Notes under the pieces: generated by a model
The model's database searches: none
What the model was told of the DNA's origin: nothing
What the model saw: the letters and a program-made list of their open reading frames with translations, nothing else
Translations under genes and position numbers: made by a program
Part shown: positions 37,201-48,014 of the stretch, piece by piece
Layout of the letters: the number at the start of each line of letters is the position of its first letter
How positions within the stretch are numbered: position 1 is the first letter of the stretch
DNA from: Dryas octopetala
Lineage: Eukaryota > Streptophyta > Magnoliopsida > Rosales > Rosaceae
Length of the DNA stretch: 64,000 bases
Direction: 5' to 3'
NCBI GenBank assembly: GCA_963921425.1
Contig: OY992833.1
Coordinates: 1,676,501 to 1,740,500, forward strand

Positions 37201-38085
37201 TCATGGGCACTTGGGACCTCCTTCCTTAGTCTTCCAGTTGTTGTAGCATGGACTTCTTCTTTGTGTCTATATGTGCCTGATGGAACACACAAACACTTCA
37301 TACAGCACTTGTTGCAGAAGAACATGCATGGCTTCTTATGTGAAGTTGCTGAACACCGATATGCACATGCTCTTGAGCAATCTGATTGAACCCCAAAAAA
37401 GAAAATATATGTCATGGTATTATTAACAGATTTGTCAACCATATTGTGGTAGTAATATATAATGAGAGTATGAGACTTCAATTTCATGCACAATAATTTG
37501 TTTAAAGAAGTTTGTTGTTGTAATTGAGTATCATATTTATTTTCTTATATATGTAAATGTACAGTTAATTAGTTTAAATAAATTTTGTGGGATAAATTAA
37601 TTACTAGCTATGATCGATTTTACTTCCGCGCGTGATATTTCAAACCATCAGTTATATATAAGAAACAAATAGGTAAAAGTAATTAAAAATAAACGAGTTA
37701 CATACCATTAGAACGAAGTGATCCCTCACCACCCGCCTGTAAAATGTAAAAGTGAATAAATCTTACAACTGATGAGAGATATAGTCAGATAAATTGTAGG
37801 CATACAAAAGTCAATTTAAATTATGACATTTCCCTTCCTTCTTAATCCGAATATTATGAATATTTGAAAACACAGATGATCGATCCTACGTACCTTTTTT
37901 AGTCCAATTACATTTTCGTAATAAACCATCATATAGGTATATTAAAATCTTCAATGATTATTAATTGATGAACCTAGAACTTTCGATAAATGGAAACTAA
38001 AGCCACTAGACCAAGACAAATTAATTCAGTGTATGTGTACGTAAACTGAATTGAACTCGATAAACATTGGATATCGTTAATTTCA

Positions 38086-38161
<76 letters not shown>

Positions 38162-38233
38162 CAAAGCATCACTGGCATAGCTCAAGGCAAAGATGACAAA
38201 AAAAGCAGCGGAAATCCATGAGAGCCTAGCCAT
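37201..38233 (-). pseudogene. GASA: GASA/snakin gene with a 1-bp frameshift (copy B)
   Basis: Exons 38233-38162 (signal peptide, MARLSWISAAFFVIFALS..), 37736-37706 (GGEGSLRSN) and 37381-37201 keep correct phases and splice sites. The last exon is 181 bp, against 182 bp in the two intact paralogues. One base is missing next to 37253, where paralogues have ACATTCTTC and this copy has ACTTCTTC. The shift changes the frame after HKEE, loses the last three of twelve cysteines, and runs to a stop at 37197. No equivalent of the paralogues' exon 2 was seen. It is probably a pseudogene, but a truncated nine-cysteine peptide is possible. Confidence 0.8.
38092..38156. repeat. (GA)n tract in intron 1 of GASA copy B
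   Basis: About 65 bp of pure GA. On the gene strand it is (CT)n beginning five bases after the exon 1 donor GTACC. Confidence 0.9.
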
Positions 38234-38309
38234 ATGTTTAAGTGTAATTTTCTACTCCTTCAATTCAGTTTGAGGAGTTTGAGGGAGACTTGAAGGTTCA
38301 GAATATAAT

Positions 38310-39850
38310 GCATAATAGATAGATCATGATACAAATTAACATATATATAGGAAGTAAGTATGCTTTTATTGCATATATGGCTTTAATGACAAATTCAAAC
38401 CCCTACTCAATTATAGCCAAATATATGGTAATTTTTTTAATTTAAATTTCCACCTAGCTATATAGTAAGAAATCTAAAATATATCTGCATTAATTGTTTT
38501 TATTCAATTACCAGGAAAAAAATATAAACAGAATCCACCAAAAAACAAAAAATATAAAGACCTAATTAAAACATAGCCACATATCCCCTCAACTACCAAA
38601 TTATATATATAAAAGCATATAAGATGAGTCATTTTCATATGAGGCCAAGTCGGATGTCCCAAAGACCAAACGGCTAAACAGAAAATAAAATGTTTAACGA
38701 GGTTGTCAATCGATTGAGCTGCGAATTGGTTCGTAACTGTTGTCAATCGCGCTATTTGTTAATGGTTAACCTTTACTTGATCACTTATGTGATGTATCTT
38801 ATTGTCCTTGTTAGGATTCTCCATCATGGAGAGTAACTAATTAGTGGAGATAAATTTTTAATAATAAACCTTATACAACTCTACCATGCAAACAACATTC
38901 AATAAATTTGGAAGCACAAATTAATTAATTAATTAATTTGGATTTTGAAATCACATATTTATTTTAATTATAATGGTAAACGAGATTTAGAAACAAAATA
39001 TTTGAGTTACACAAGAACTTATTCGGAAATTAGAACTTGGGTGATAATTTCATGGGCACTTGGGGCCGCCTCGTTTAGTCTTCCAGTTGTTGTAACATGG
39101 GCATTCTTCTTTGTGTCCATATGTGCCTGAGGGAACACACAAACATTTCTTGCAGCACATGTTGCAGTAGAACAAGCAGGGCTTCTTATATGAAGTCGCT
39201 GAACACCGGTATGCACATGCCTCTGGGCAATCTGAATAATCAAAGTTAGATGGCGATGAAATACGGTTTTGCTTTTTACAAAAAGTTCAATTTTATATTT
39301 TATAAAATGAATGAATTTCATTCGTTGTAATTAATTTTTAGCTCATAACATTTAATCCAAAATCTAGTGTTATTAAATCTTAATCTCATGGTAGATACCA
39401 CAAGCAATCAATAATATATATATATATATATATATATGTTTACGTCCCTTTGTAACAAAGAAAAATGCTATTTGTACATGTGGACCAATTATTACTTCAA
39501 ATCTAGCAATGACATATATTATTTCAATTTAACTACTTGAATGAGAAATGCTTATGAGATTTTATCTTAAAAAGTTTCGGTTTGATAGTGAATATATCAT
39601 CAACTCATACAATACCATAAATTATTGTACGTGTCACTTTCTTAATGGAAGATTTCTTTCACATTTATTAGCTTGCATCTCTAATAGTTCCAAACCAACC
39701 TACTTTTTCCCAATTGTCTCGAATGATGGATCCATTCTATGAGAAAAGTTATTTGGGTTCTATATATAGCATATTTCCTAACAAATAATGGCCAAAAAGA
39801 AATTAAGGGGTAAGAAACTTGAGGGTGAAAGAATGGGGCATTTACTCTAG
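38310..39850. repeat. Segmental duplication copy C (partner 32170-34170)
   Basis: Collinear with copy A but without its MITE and solo LTR, so this is closer to the ancestral arrangement. It contains the complete last exon of the intact GASA gene and (TA)n near 39416-39437. Confidence 0.85.
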
Positions 39851-41389
39851 CTACCTTCTATACGAAGTGATCCCTCCTCGCCAGCCTGCAAATTTAAAGT
39901 AGTGCAACGTATATGGATTAAAATAAAGTCAAGTAAAAACAAAGACAAGCGGCATATCGGAGTAAGATAGGAGTGATATGTATTTTAATTTAGAGCCTCT
40001 CTAACATTGTTTGGAGAAATATTATTGGATCATAAGCTAGTTGGTCCCAAATTCAAGTAGATCGAAAAGGGGTGGCATGAGACAACTAATTATGCTATCT
40101 TTATAAGTTTAAATACATATGACCAATAATTAACTATTACTCTAGTAACATTTTTCTCCATAATATTGGAAAGATTTGAAGTTCAAATTTTCCCTTCCTC
40201 GTATAAAAAAAAAAAACATTTTAATTAAGAATCTTGACGATTTATTTATTTATATATATAGGAGCCTTAAGATATATGATGTATACATCACTTTAGGCAC
40301 AATGAGGTATAGCTTAAGACCGTCTATATTCTAAGTATATATATATATTTTTTTTGAGATAATTATGCTTAGGTCCTTTATAAAAATAATTTTTAAATGA
40401 AAACCGGGAGTATTTTAAAATTTATAAGAAAATCCTTTTAATTCATAATAAAGTCATTTTAATTTATAAGAAAATCATTTTAATTCATAATAAAGTTTTT
40501 TCCCAATTTGAAGGGTATTTTCCCATATTTGAAGGGTATTTTCCCTCTTAGGGTGTAGAGTGGGCTTTTGTAGAGGCTGCATGTTAGATTTTAACTCCGA
40601 GATTTTGGGCAAAGCCCAAAATCTTGGAGTTAAAACCTAACATAAAGCCGTTAGAGTAGAAAAACAAAAGGACTTAATTAAAAACCCTAAATCACTACCG
40701 GTCTTAGTCTAAGAAAAACTCATAAAATGGACTGGACTCTAAGTCTCCCTATTTTTTTTAGTAATTTATTTTCTAATTAAGTATATATTCAAGGATGATT
40801 CTTCCAAAAAATTAGACAAATTAGAAATCGTTTAAACATTTGAGTAAATGGTCATCATTTAAATATATGTTTACTAAAATCACTATGTTCGTCTATTTAT
40901 CTATCACAATTAGATATTTTAATGATTTCTAATTTATCTAATTTTTTGAAGAGGTGATCTTTGAATAAAGATTTAGAAAATAGATGACTTCAATCATAGA
41001 AATACAACGTGGAATGAGTCCACAATCATATCTTATTATTGCTTAAAATTAGAGATACCTCATTTGAAGGGGCCTCTATTTATATATATATATATATTCC
41101 ACTTTTCTCTAATAATTAAATTTGGGAAATTCCCTTCCCAATATCCTTTTTGATAAAATAAAAAATAAAAAAATATGGAAAACCTGACCAAATTTTTACT
41201 TCCCTTTATTTCTTGCAATAAAAATAGATTACAAAGTGTGCATGCATGGAAACTAGCTGCATGCTTCTAGCTACCTACTGCTAGAAACTTACAAGGTAAT
41301 ATGATAAAACTCTGCCATGGTCATCTTCTCCAGCCTGCACCATAATTAAAGAAAACCCGATCAGGCTAAAGACAACGTATTAGCATATC

Positions 41390-41451
<62 letters not shown>

Positions 41452-41533
41452 CATTTGAAGCGATGATGAGAAAGGCCAAGGAAAGGATGAGAAAGAAAGC
41501 AGTACTACTGTGAATCCACAATATCCCAGCCAT
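39050..41533 (-). CDS. GASA: GASA/snakin family secreted cysteine-rich peptide (gene C)
   Basis: Four exons, 41533-41453, 41334-41293, 39885-39855 and 39231-39050, total 336 bp and 111 residues. Residues 1-27 are a hydrophobic signal peptide (MAGILWIHSSTAFFLIL..). Exons 2 and 3 encode a short variable region with EEGSLRIE. Exon 4 carries the GASA domain with all twelve cysteines, including CSATSYKKPC, CNMCCKKCLCVPSGTYG and the ending CPCYNNWKTKRGGPKCP. Family members are gibberellin-regulated, apoplastic peptides with six disulfides; some act in growth and some are antimicrobial. Splice phases match gene D exactly. Intron 2 is 1.4 kb and holds a transposon-like block; intron 1 starts with a (CT)n tract. 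A TATATAAAT box lies about 100 bp upstream. Confidence 0.92.
40262..41090. mobile_element. MITE-like inverted repeat in intron 2 of GASA gene C
   Basis: An inverted pair runs from about 40775 (AAGGATGATTCTTCCAAAAA, AATTAGACAAATTAGAAATC) to 41010, with the same design as the elements at 32471 and 59636. Outer sequences CCTTAAGATATATGA and ACCTCATTTGAAGG may be its ends. Between 40363 and 40745 a second, unrelated block interrupts the left arm. It contains an almost perfect hairpin at 40588-40637 (TTTTAACTCCGAGATTTTGG and its complement). Boundaries are uncertain. Confidence 0.55.
41391..41448. repeat. (GA)n tract in intron 1 of GASA gene C
   Basis: About 58 bp of GA. On the gene strand (CT)n begins four bases after the exon 1 donor. 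Confidence 0.9.
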
Positions 41534-41627
41534 ATTATTCCTTTTGATCCTCAACCAATTAAGATTGTATCACTCTACTACTATTTGATCACTGAAATTA
41601 AATCTATATTGGTTATCTAGCGAGCCA

Positions 41628-41636
41628 ATTTATATA
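41628..41636 (-). promoter_or_regulatory. Probable TATA box of GASA gene C
   Basis: On the minus strand the motif TATATAAAT lies about 95-105 bases upstream of the start codon, a usual distance when a ~70-base leader is allowed for. Confidence 0.55.
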
Positions 41637-41639
41637 CTT

Positions 41640-42424
41640 TTGCCATGTTTTCTCACAAAACACAAACCAATTGCAGTTAGACACATGAAATTGAAATTGA
41701 CTTGTAAATATCCACGTGTGAGTTTCCTTTCACTATCAAATTAAGTTACTTATATATGGTAATTAATTCCTTTACTAAAAAAATTTTCCTCTTATAGAAC
41801 AGGAAATGTAAATCAAATCTGATTGTATGATTCCTGAGGAAAAGATCTGAAAAGTTCAGCGACAAATACATTTTCTTTTCAATTGTATTGTTGCAGCTAG
41901 TATCAATATCAAAGCAGATTTAACAAAAGACCAGTTAGATTATGCTTTAATTTCTTTGGATGACTGAGATATGAGAAAGAAAAGAAGATGGACACAGCAA
42001 GTATAAATACGGAAAAAAGGGAATCTCGTTTGATAGAAGAGATCTGCAAAGTTGAGCGACAAAATGTCTTTTCTCTATGGCCATTGGTATAGATCACTCA
42101 CACATATTATCATTAAATGAAAAATTCTTGTAATTTTGCTTTTTGTTGAATTACGTGAAGGATTTAAATTTATGGTTTACGGAATGAGGCAATACTAAAA
42201 TCTTGAACTTACATAAAGTACTATCAATGCTCTAATGAGATGAAATTTAATTCAAGTACTACGTATATATATATATTTTTGCAATAATGAATTTTGAAGT
42301 GAGACCTATAAAGGTGGTTAGTTAAAAAATAAATAATTAATTATGAAATTATGTAGTGCATGGAGCATGGACCCAAAAAGGTGGTTAGCTCCTTAATTAT
42401 TAACTTACTAACCAATTTACAAAA
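41640..42424. other. GASA gene C upstream region and intergenic DNA
   Basis: No gene seen. The phrase AAGTTCAGCGACAAA near 41853 recurs as AAGTTGAGCGACAAA near 42049, each after AGATCTG, suggesting a small old duplication. Confidence 0.45.
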
Positions 42425-42774
42425 GAGTTAATTACAATTACACCTCCTGAGGTTCATTGTCTTTTCACATACACCTCCTGGGGTTTCAATAATTACACAT
42501 ACACCCCCTGAGATTTTAAAACGGTTACATATAACCCTTATAGTGAGACGAAAATGATGAAAAATTATGCAAAAAAACATGCTAAGGGATTAAATAGCCT
42601 AATAAGATTATTCAAGGTGAATACAAATATTTTCTTTTTTATTTATTTTTTTTTCTTGTAGGGGTTATATGCAACAGTTTTAAAACCTCAGGGGGTGTAT
42701 GTGTAATTATTGAAACCCCAGGGAGTGCATGTGAAAAAACGATAAATTTCAGGGAGTGTAAGTGTAATTAACTC
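42425..42774. mobile_element. Mutator-type MITE (family copy 3)
   Basis: Ends GAGTTAATTACAATTACA and GTAATTAACTC. The flanks TTTACAAAA (42416-42424) and TTTATAAAA (42775-42783) form a 9-bp target duplication with one change. The interior is nearly identical to copy 2 at 25527. Confidence 0.9.
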
Positions 42775-42783
42775 TTTATAAAA

Positions 42784-43744
42784 TGTAGTTCTACAACCTG
42801 GGAGAAAATGACACCTCCAGAAGATGTCATGACCACAAAGGGACAAATGTCCTAAGTGTACGAAGGTAACATCTATCCACAACGCACTACCACTATTTAT
42901 GTCGTATTAAACGTAGCACATGTGAAGCAATGCATTGTGCTCATGCATGTGTGTCAATCTACAAAAACAATTACTACTTATCCCACATTCTAAAATGAGA
43001 TGATTTCCCAAGCCTAGGAGCCCTTATGAATAAGTACCAACTACCATCATTAATGGGTACTGGCATATGTCATTTGTTAAGATACTGTTGAAATATTCCT
43101 TTGACTATTTTGATCTAACTTTGGCATGGAAGAGTCTTTAGCCAGTACCACAATGGTGCATAGGGTTGTAAATTCCATGAGAAGGGGTGTAGAGTCTTTA
43201 GTCAGTACCGCATAATTATAAATATGCCGTAATTAGTTGTCTCATATTGAACCCGAAACCAATAAAGCTCTTCAGAACAGTGGGACTAATTTGACTATGT
43301 TTTCTCTCATTCTCTGCTCCTATTTTTGTAGACTGTAGAGGGTTGTTATGGGTAGAGAAGTAGGAGGATTTTGGTGCATTGGAAAATATGATTCCCACTC
43401 AGTTGAGAAATGTAAAATGATGAGTATTTTATTGGAATTTAAACTTTGGGATTTATCCTTCACAAATCCCATGAATTTTTCCGCCCATAATTGTGAATTT
43501 CCTTTTTAACGAAGAACTTTTACTTTTCCACATGTGAAATTCTGACTTTTGCTTAAATCCCAACTTCTTTTTCCTCATCAAATTCAAACACACTCTTGGA
43601 GCTAGAAATATCTTGATCCTCCTCTAACTCCTACCTTTATTGATTGACCAGGTTTTGGCATCAACAACATCAAAAGTGGGTTTACTCATGTTTAATGCTA
43701 ACTCGACCTAAAAGTTAATTAGTGTTATCGAGTTGTGTATATTA
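42784..43744. other. Intergenic DNA
   Basis: No gene seen. AGAGTCTTTAGCCAGTACC near 43130 is repeated as AGAGTCTTTAGTCAGTACC near 43191. Confidence 0.45.
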
Positions 43745-44470
43745 TGGATCCGGCTCCTCTGCCTTTCAACATTGTGTTGTTTGGTGCCTTTTATAAAATT
43801 TGGTCCCTTCATGCAAATCTGATGGTGTAAAGGATATCACGTCGTCCAGCTTAAGTTTAATGCATTTACAAGAGAAAACTTCTCTACTTTGAAGTAGAGG
43901 TGTCAAACGGCTTGGCCGACCCGAGCACGACACGGCACGGCACGATTAAAATAGGCACGGCACGGCACGACACGATAAAATAGGCCGGGCTGGGCCGAAG
44001 TTTTTAGCCCATCGGGTACGGCACGAGCACGGGTACGAAATAGGCCCGAATTAGGCACGACTATTTTAACATTGTGTTTTCCATTTTTAGAGAACTTTTC
44101 AACAAAAAATATTCAATTTTCATGAAAAATAATGTTAATATTTAATTATAAATAAAAAAAATATCATGAGATTAGTTTTATCACCCTAAAAAATAAAAAT
44201 AAAAAAGGTATGTGGGCCGGCCCGTTTAAGGCACAACAAGAGCACGAATGGCCCGCGGGCCGTGCCGGGCATAGGTCTTAATTATATGGGCCGGCCCAAG
44301 CACGGCACAAAAGCACGATGGGCTCAACTTAAATAGGCCGGGCCAGCCCGTTTGACACCTCTACTTTGAAGCCTCTAATGGGTGTTTTCCTCGGCCCGGC
44401 CCGTTAATTTGACTCCTCTACTCTAAAGCCTCTAATGGGTACGCGTGTTTCCCCTTTCCCCCCTCCTTCC

Positions 44471-44529
<59 letters not shown>

Positions 44530-44998
44530 CTCTCATATTTTTATAATAAAAAATTAAGGATAAACTTATGAAACACACCTAAGAGCACATCATGATGATA
44601 TGGGTAAGAGCACAATACAAGATCGTGTTCTAATATGTGGGTATTAAAAAAGAGGGCAACATAGTTGATCGAACCATGGAGGTAGCTGATTGATACTTAA
44701 TCTTGAAGATGAAGAAGTTCACATATTTGAGTTAAAGAAGTGGAAGGGGAGAACAATTGGCTTGGGTTGGAGAAGGAAAAGAGAGAGAGAGGGAGAGAGA
44801 GAGAGAGAGAGAGAGAGGAAGGAGGGGGGAAAGGGGAAATTACACACATCATAGTAGATAATTTTTTTCTCGTAAATGCATTAAACTTACGTACGTTGGA
44901 AGACGTGGTATCCTCTAACCCATCGGATTGCTTGAAGGGATCAGATTTTACTAAAGGAACCATACAACACAATGTTGAAAGGCAGAGGAGCCGGATCA
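43745..44998. mobile_element. Foldback element with ~140-bp inverted ends, host of a hAT MITE
   Basis: GGATCCGGCTCCTCTGCC and the following CTTTCAACATTGTGTTGT at the left are mirrored at the right end by ACACAATGTTGAAAGG and GCAGAGGAGCCGGATC. The complementarity continues to the TTAATGCATTTAC block (about 43859 and 44871). The interior has (CT)n at 44474-44526 and an inverted (GA)n at about 44781-44817, so the two simple repeats could also pair. A hAT MITE is nested at 43895-44363. Confidence 0.8.
43895..44363. mobile_element. Non-autonomous hAT element, 469 bp
   Basis: Ends TAGAGGTGTCAAACGG and CCGTTTGACACCTCTA are perfect inverted repeats. CTTTGAAG flanks both sides (43887-43894 and 44364-44371), an exact 8-bp target duplication. 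The arms are built of GGCACGGCACG and GGCCGGGC motifs. No coding sequence. Confidence 0.95.
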
Positions 44999-45302
44999 GT
45001 ATAGACTGTATAGTACATATAAGTTTGCATTAGGTAAAGATAAATGCCTACTCGTTAACTTCATGTCATTATGCCACTTTAAAAGGGTTATTTAGATAAA
45101 GGCCCTTATAATTTATATTTTATAAGACTTAATTCATTGACTATAGATTAATAGATTAGACCCATATATTATTAAATTAATTGCATATGCCACATAGGAT
45201 ATTTGTATACCATATATTGTTATTTATTTACAATCTTTGTCATTCTCACAAAACATTTAATACCAAATTAACAACATTCAATTAAATTCATATTCTTTAG
45301 AA
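44999..45302. other. AT-rich intergenic DNA
   Basis: Nothing recognised. Confidence 0.4.
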
Positions 45303-45311
45303 TATTATTTA

Positions 45312-45775
45312 GGAAGCGATTTTCGCACTCCTCTTTTCTCCGTTTGCACTCCATCTCCTTTTTCTAATGTATTTTGTATATTTTTATTATATACTTTTCC
45401 AAATCTACCCTTTATGGTTGTTGAATTTTTATTTTAATTATCTTTCGGTAATGATTATTTTTTCCTAAATTCTCTCATCGTTATTAAAAAAATAAAAATA
45501 AGTAATTTTCTCTCCCCCTCGTTGTATCTTCTTCATATAAAATCCAACACATAAGTTTTTCTTTCTTTTTAAAAGAGAGTTATAGAAATAGATATATTAT
45601 TATGAAAATTTTAAAAAATTAAATGTGTAGGATTTAATATTGCATAGGTGACATTCTATAATTAAAAGCTAAAGGGTATATATGAAAAATAAATAATAAA
45701 AATATATACAAACATTTAAAAAAAAAATAAGAAGGAGTGCAAATGGAGAAAAGAGAAGTGCGAAAATCACCTCCC
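45312..45775. mobile_element. Mutator-type MITE, 464 bp
   Basis: Left end GGAAGCGATTTTCGCACTCC and the complementary right end ..GTGCGAAAATCACCTCCC. The 9-bp TATTATTTA lies on both sides (45303-45311 and 45776-45784). AT-rich interior without coding sequence. Confidence 0.93.
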
Positions 45776-45892
45776 TATTATTTAAACCATCATTTACTGT
45801 CAAATATTTATCTCATCAGAATTATAATTTCTATTACAAGTAAATTATCTATGAGCAAGTCATATAAGTGAAAAACAATATTCAAAAAATAT

Positions 45893-46490
45893 ATGTATAA
45901 GCATTTGATGTAAGCAAATTAGATATAACCATTTGATGTAGATAAATTATATATAAGTATTTGATATAAGCATTTCATGTAGATAAATTATGGATAAGCA
46001 TCCAATGTAGGTAAATTACGTATAAGTATTTCATATAGGTAAATTATGTATAAGAATTTGATGTAGGTAAATTGAGTAGTGCTACATATACCACATTTTT
46101 ATACCATAATTTCATACCACCTTATGTGGCAACTTACATGGCATTCATACATTGAATACTAAAAAATAAAAATAAAAACCCAAAAAAGAAAAGAAAAACT
46201 TTGTCCAATAAAGTAATGACACGTCATATGGTATACAAATGTGGTATAAGAATGTGGTAAGTATAGCATTATTCAGGTAAATTATATATAAGCATTTAAT
46301 ATATGATAATTATGTTTAAAAACTTGATATAAATAAATTTTGTATAAGCATAATATGTATAAGAAATATTTATATGTAAGTATATGTAGGTAAATTATGT
46401 ATAAGCATTTACAAAAAAAAAAAAATTTATATATTATATATATGTATAAGCATTTAATTAATGTAGGTAAAGTATGTATAAGCAAATAAT
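45893..46490. repeat. ~28-30-bp minisatellite, interrupted by a MITE
   Basis: Degenerate units of the form GTAGGTAAATTATGTATAAG followed by CATTTGAT repeat about 7 times at 45893-46075 and again at 46273-46490. The array is split by a short MITE at 46077-46272. Unlike a CRISPR array the units are contiguous, with no unique spacers. Confidence 0.8.
46077..46272. mobile_element. Short MITE (~196 bp) inside the minisatellite
   Basis: Ends AGTGCTACATATACCACA and the near-complement GTGGTAAGTATAGCATTATT, with inner repeats ATTTTTATACCATAA and GGTATACAAATGTGGTA. The exact target duplication is uncertain. Confidence 0.7.
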
Positions 46491-47346
46491 CATTTCAAAT
46501 ATATATATATATTAAAAATATATGGTGACTTAAATCCAAATTTCAAAATTGAAATTAAAAAAAAAATTCTTCAAAATTGATTACAACAACAATCAACAAT
46601 CAACAACCAAGATATAAGAAGAATAAATATTTTTCTCCAAATACAAAAAGTCAACATGTTTAATGTTAATTATGAAGGCTTAAGGGCATTTTGGACATCT
46701 CAAAAATTGTTAGGCTGAATCATCATCGCTAAAAAGTAAATAATTTAATTGGCATCCGGTCAAAGGAGTTAACACTTGAAAAAAAAAATTTGCTTAAATT
46801 AAGAAATATGAATTTGAAGGGGGTTTCCCTAATTTACTATTTTAAAATTAAATTGTCACCAATAACTCTATTCTAATATCATCACATCCCACAACATATT
46901 ATTGAATTACATGCTTTTCTAGATTAAGCATATAAATTAAAGGTTAATTACAATTAAATCCCCGAATTATATATGATAGGTTAACCAAAATTTTCGGCAC
47001 TTTAGCCCAGAAACTCTTTTTTGCTTCAAACAACGCTAACCAACCCCATTTCGTAAAAAAACAAAATGACTTCTAACTCCTTTGGTTTTACAGACGTGGC
47101 GCCACATGCACCACGTGGAGATTCCAGAGCCCATTTGAAAATCTAAAATTTTAAAATATTTAAAAAAATGTAAAGTGATTTTTTTTATCTGAAATGAAAA
47201 GTAAATATATGAATACCTTAAATTAAAAATAAAAAAATGGAAAAACAATAGTTTCAAAAACCTATCCCCATTCATGCAACACCCATCCTTGGCCACCACC
47301 TTTTTTTCGGTGATGGCAAGATCTTCCTCCTCCACCGTCGGCCACC

Positions 47347-47393
<47 letters not shown>

Positions 47394-48014
47394 TTTCTCT
47401 CTTTAGCTCATTATGTCTTACTCATTTGACTCATGAGTGACCTCAGCAACCTCGCCAGCCCCATGGTCAAAGGTCGATGACGTCCAATCTAGGGACCAGC
47501 ATATATGGTCGCCAACATCATTTATAGGACGATGCTTTCCTTATTTTTACCAACTTTGATTTTAACATTGGATTACAATCGTACGTGGGGTTCACATTTA
47601 TTTGGGATCTCGATTATTCTGCTTATTTTTTTTATTTTAATTTTTTTCAAATATATTTATTATTTAAGGGAATAAGAAAAAAATGAAATAGATTCGCAGT
47701 ACTATCTTTTTGGGTGTGAGGTTTACATTTATGTATTACAACATTTGAATTTATATTCCAACCAAAAAAATATTTTGATTCATATTATATGGTTATGATT
47801 GAAACAAGCAATAATAAGGATAGTGAGAATTCAAATCCTCACAATATTTGATCTCATACATTTAAAAGTTTTATGAATACACCATTATTTTGCTCACACA
47901 CTCTTAGACGTATAATACATAAGTACGTAGATATAAAAGCTAGTCCAGCAAAAACCAACACATGAAACTCAGCAAAGGATCTGAATCCAAAACTTAAATT
48001 TTATCAAATCATAC
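46491..48014. other. Intergenic DNA with a (CT)n tract
   Basis: No gene seen. GGTTAATTACAATTAAATCC near 46943 resembles a single Mutator-type end without a partner. (CT)n runs from 47350 to 47391. The minus-strand frame at 47036-47335 has no recognisable domain. Confidence 0.45.

Noticed and set aside
45893-46490. Possible CRISPR-like array
   Set aside because: Units are contiguous and degenerate without unique spacers, and the DNA is plant nuclear.
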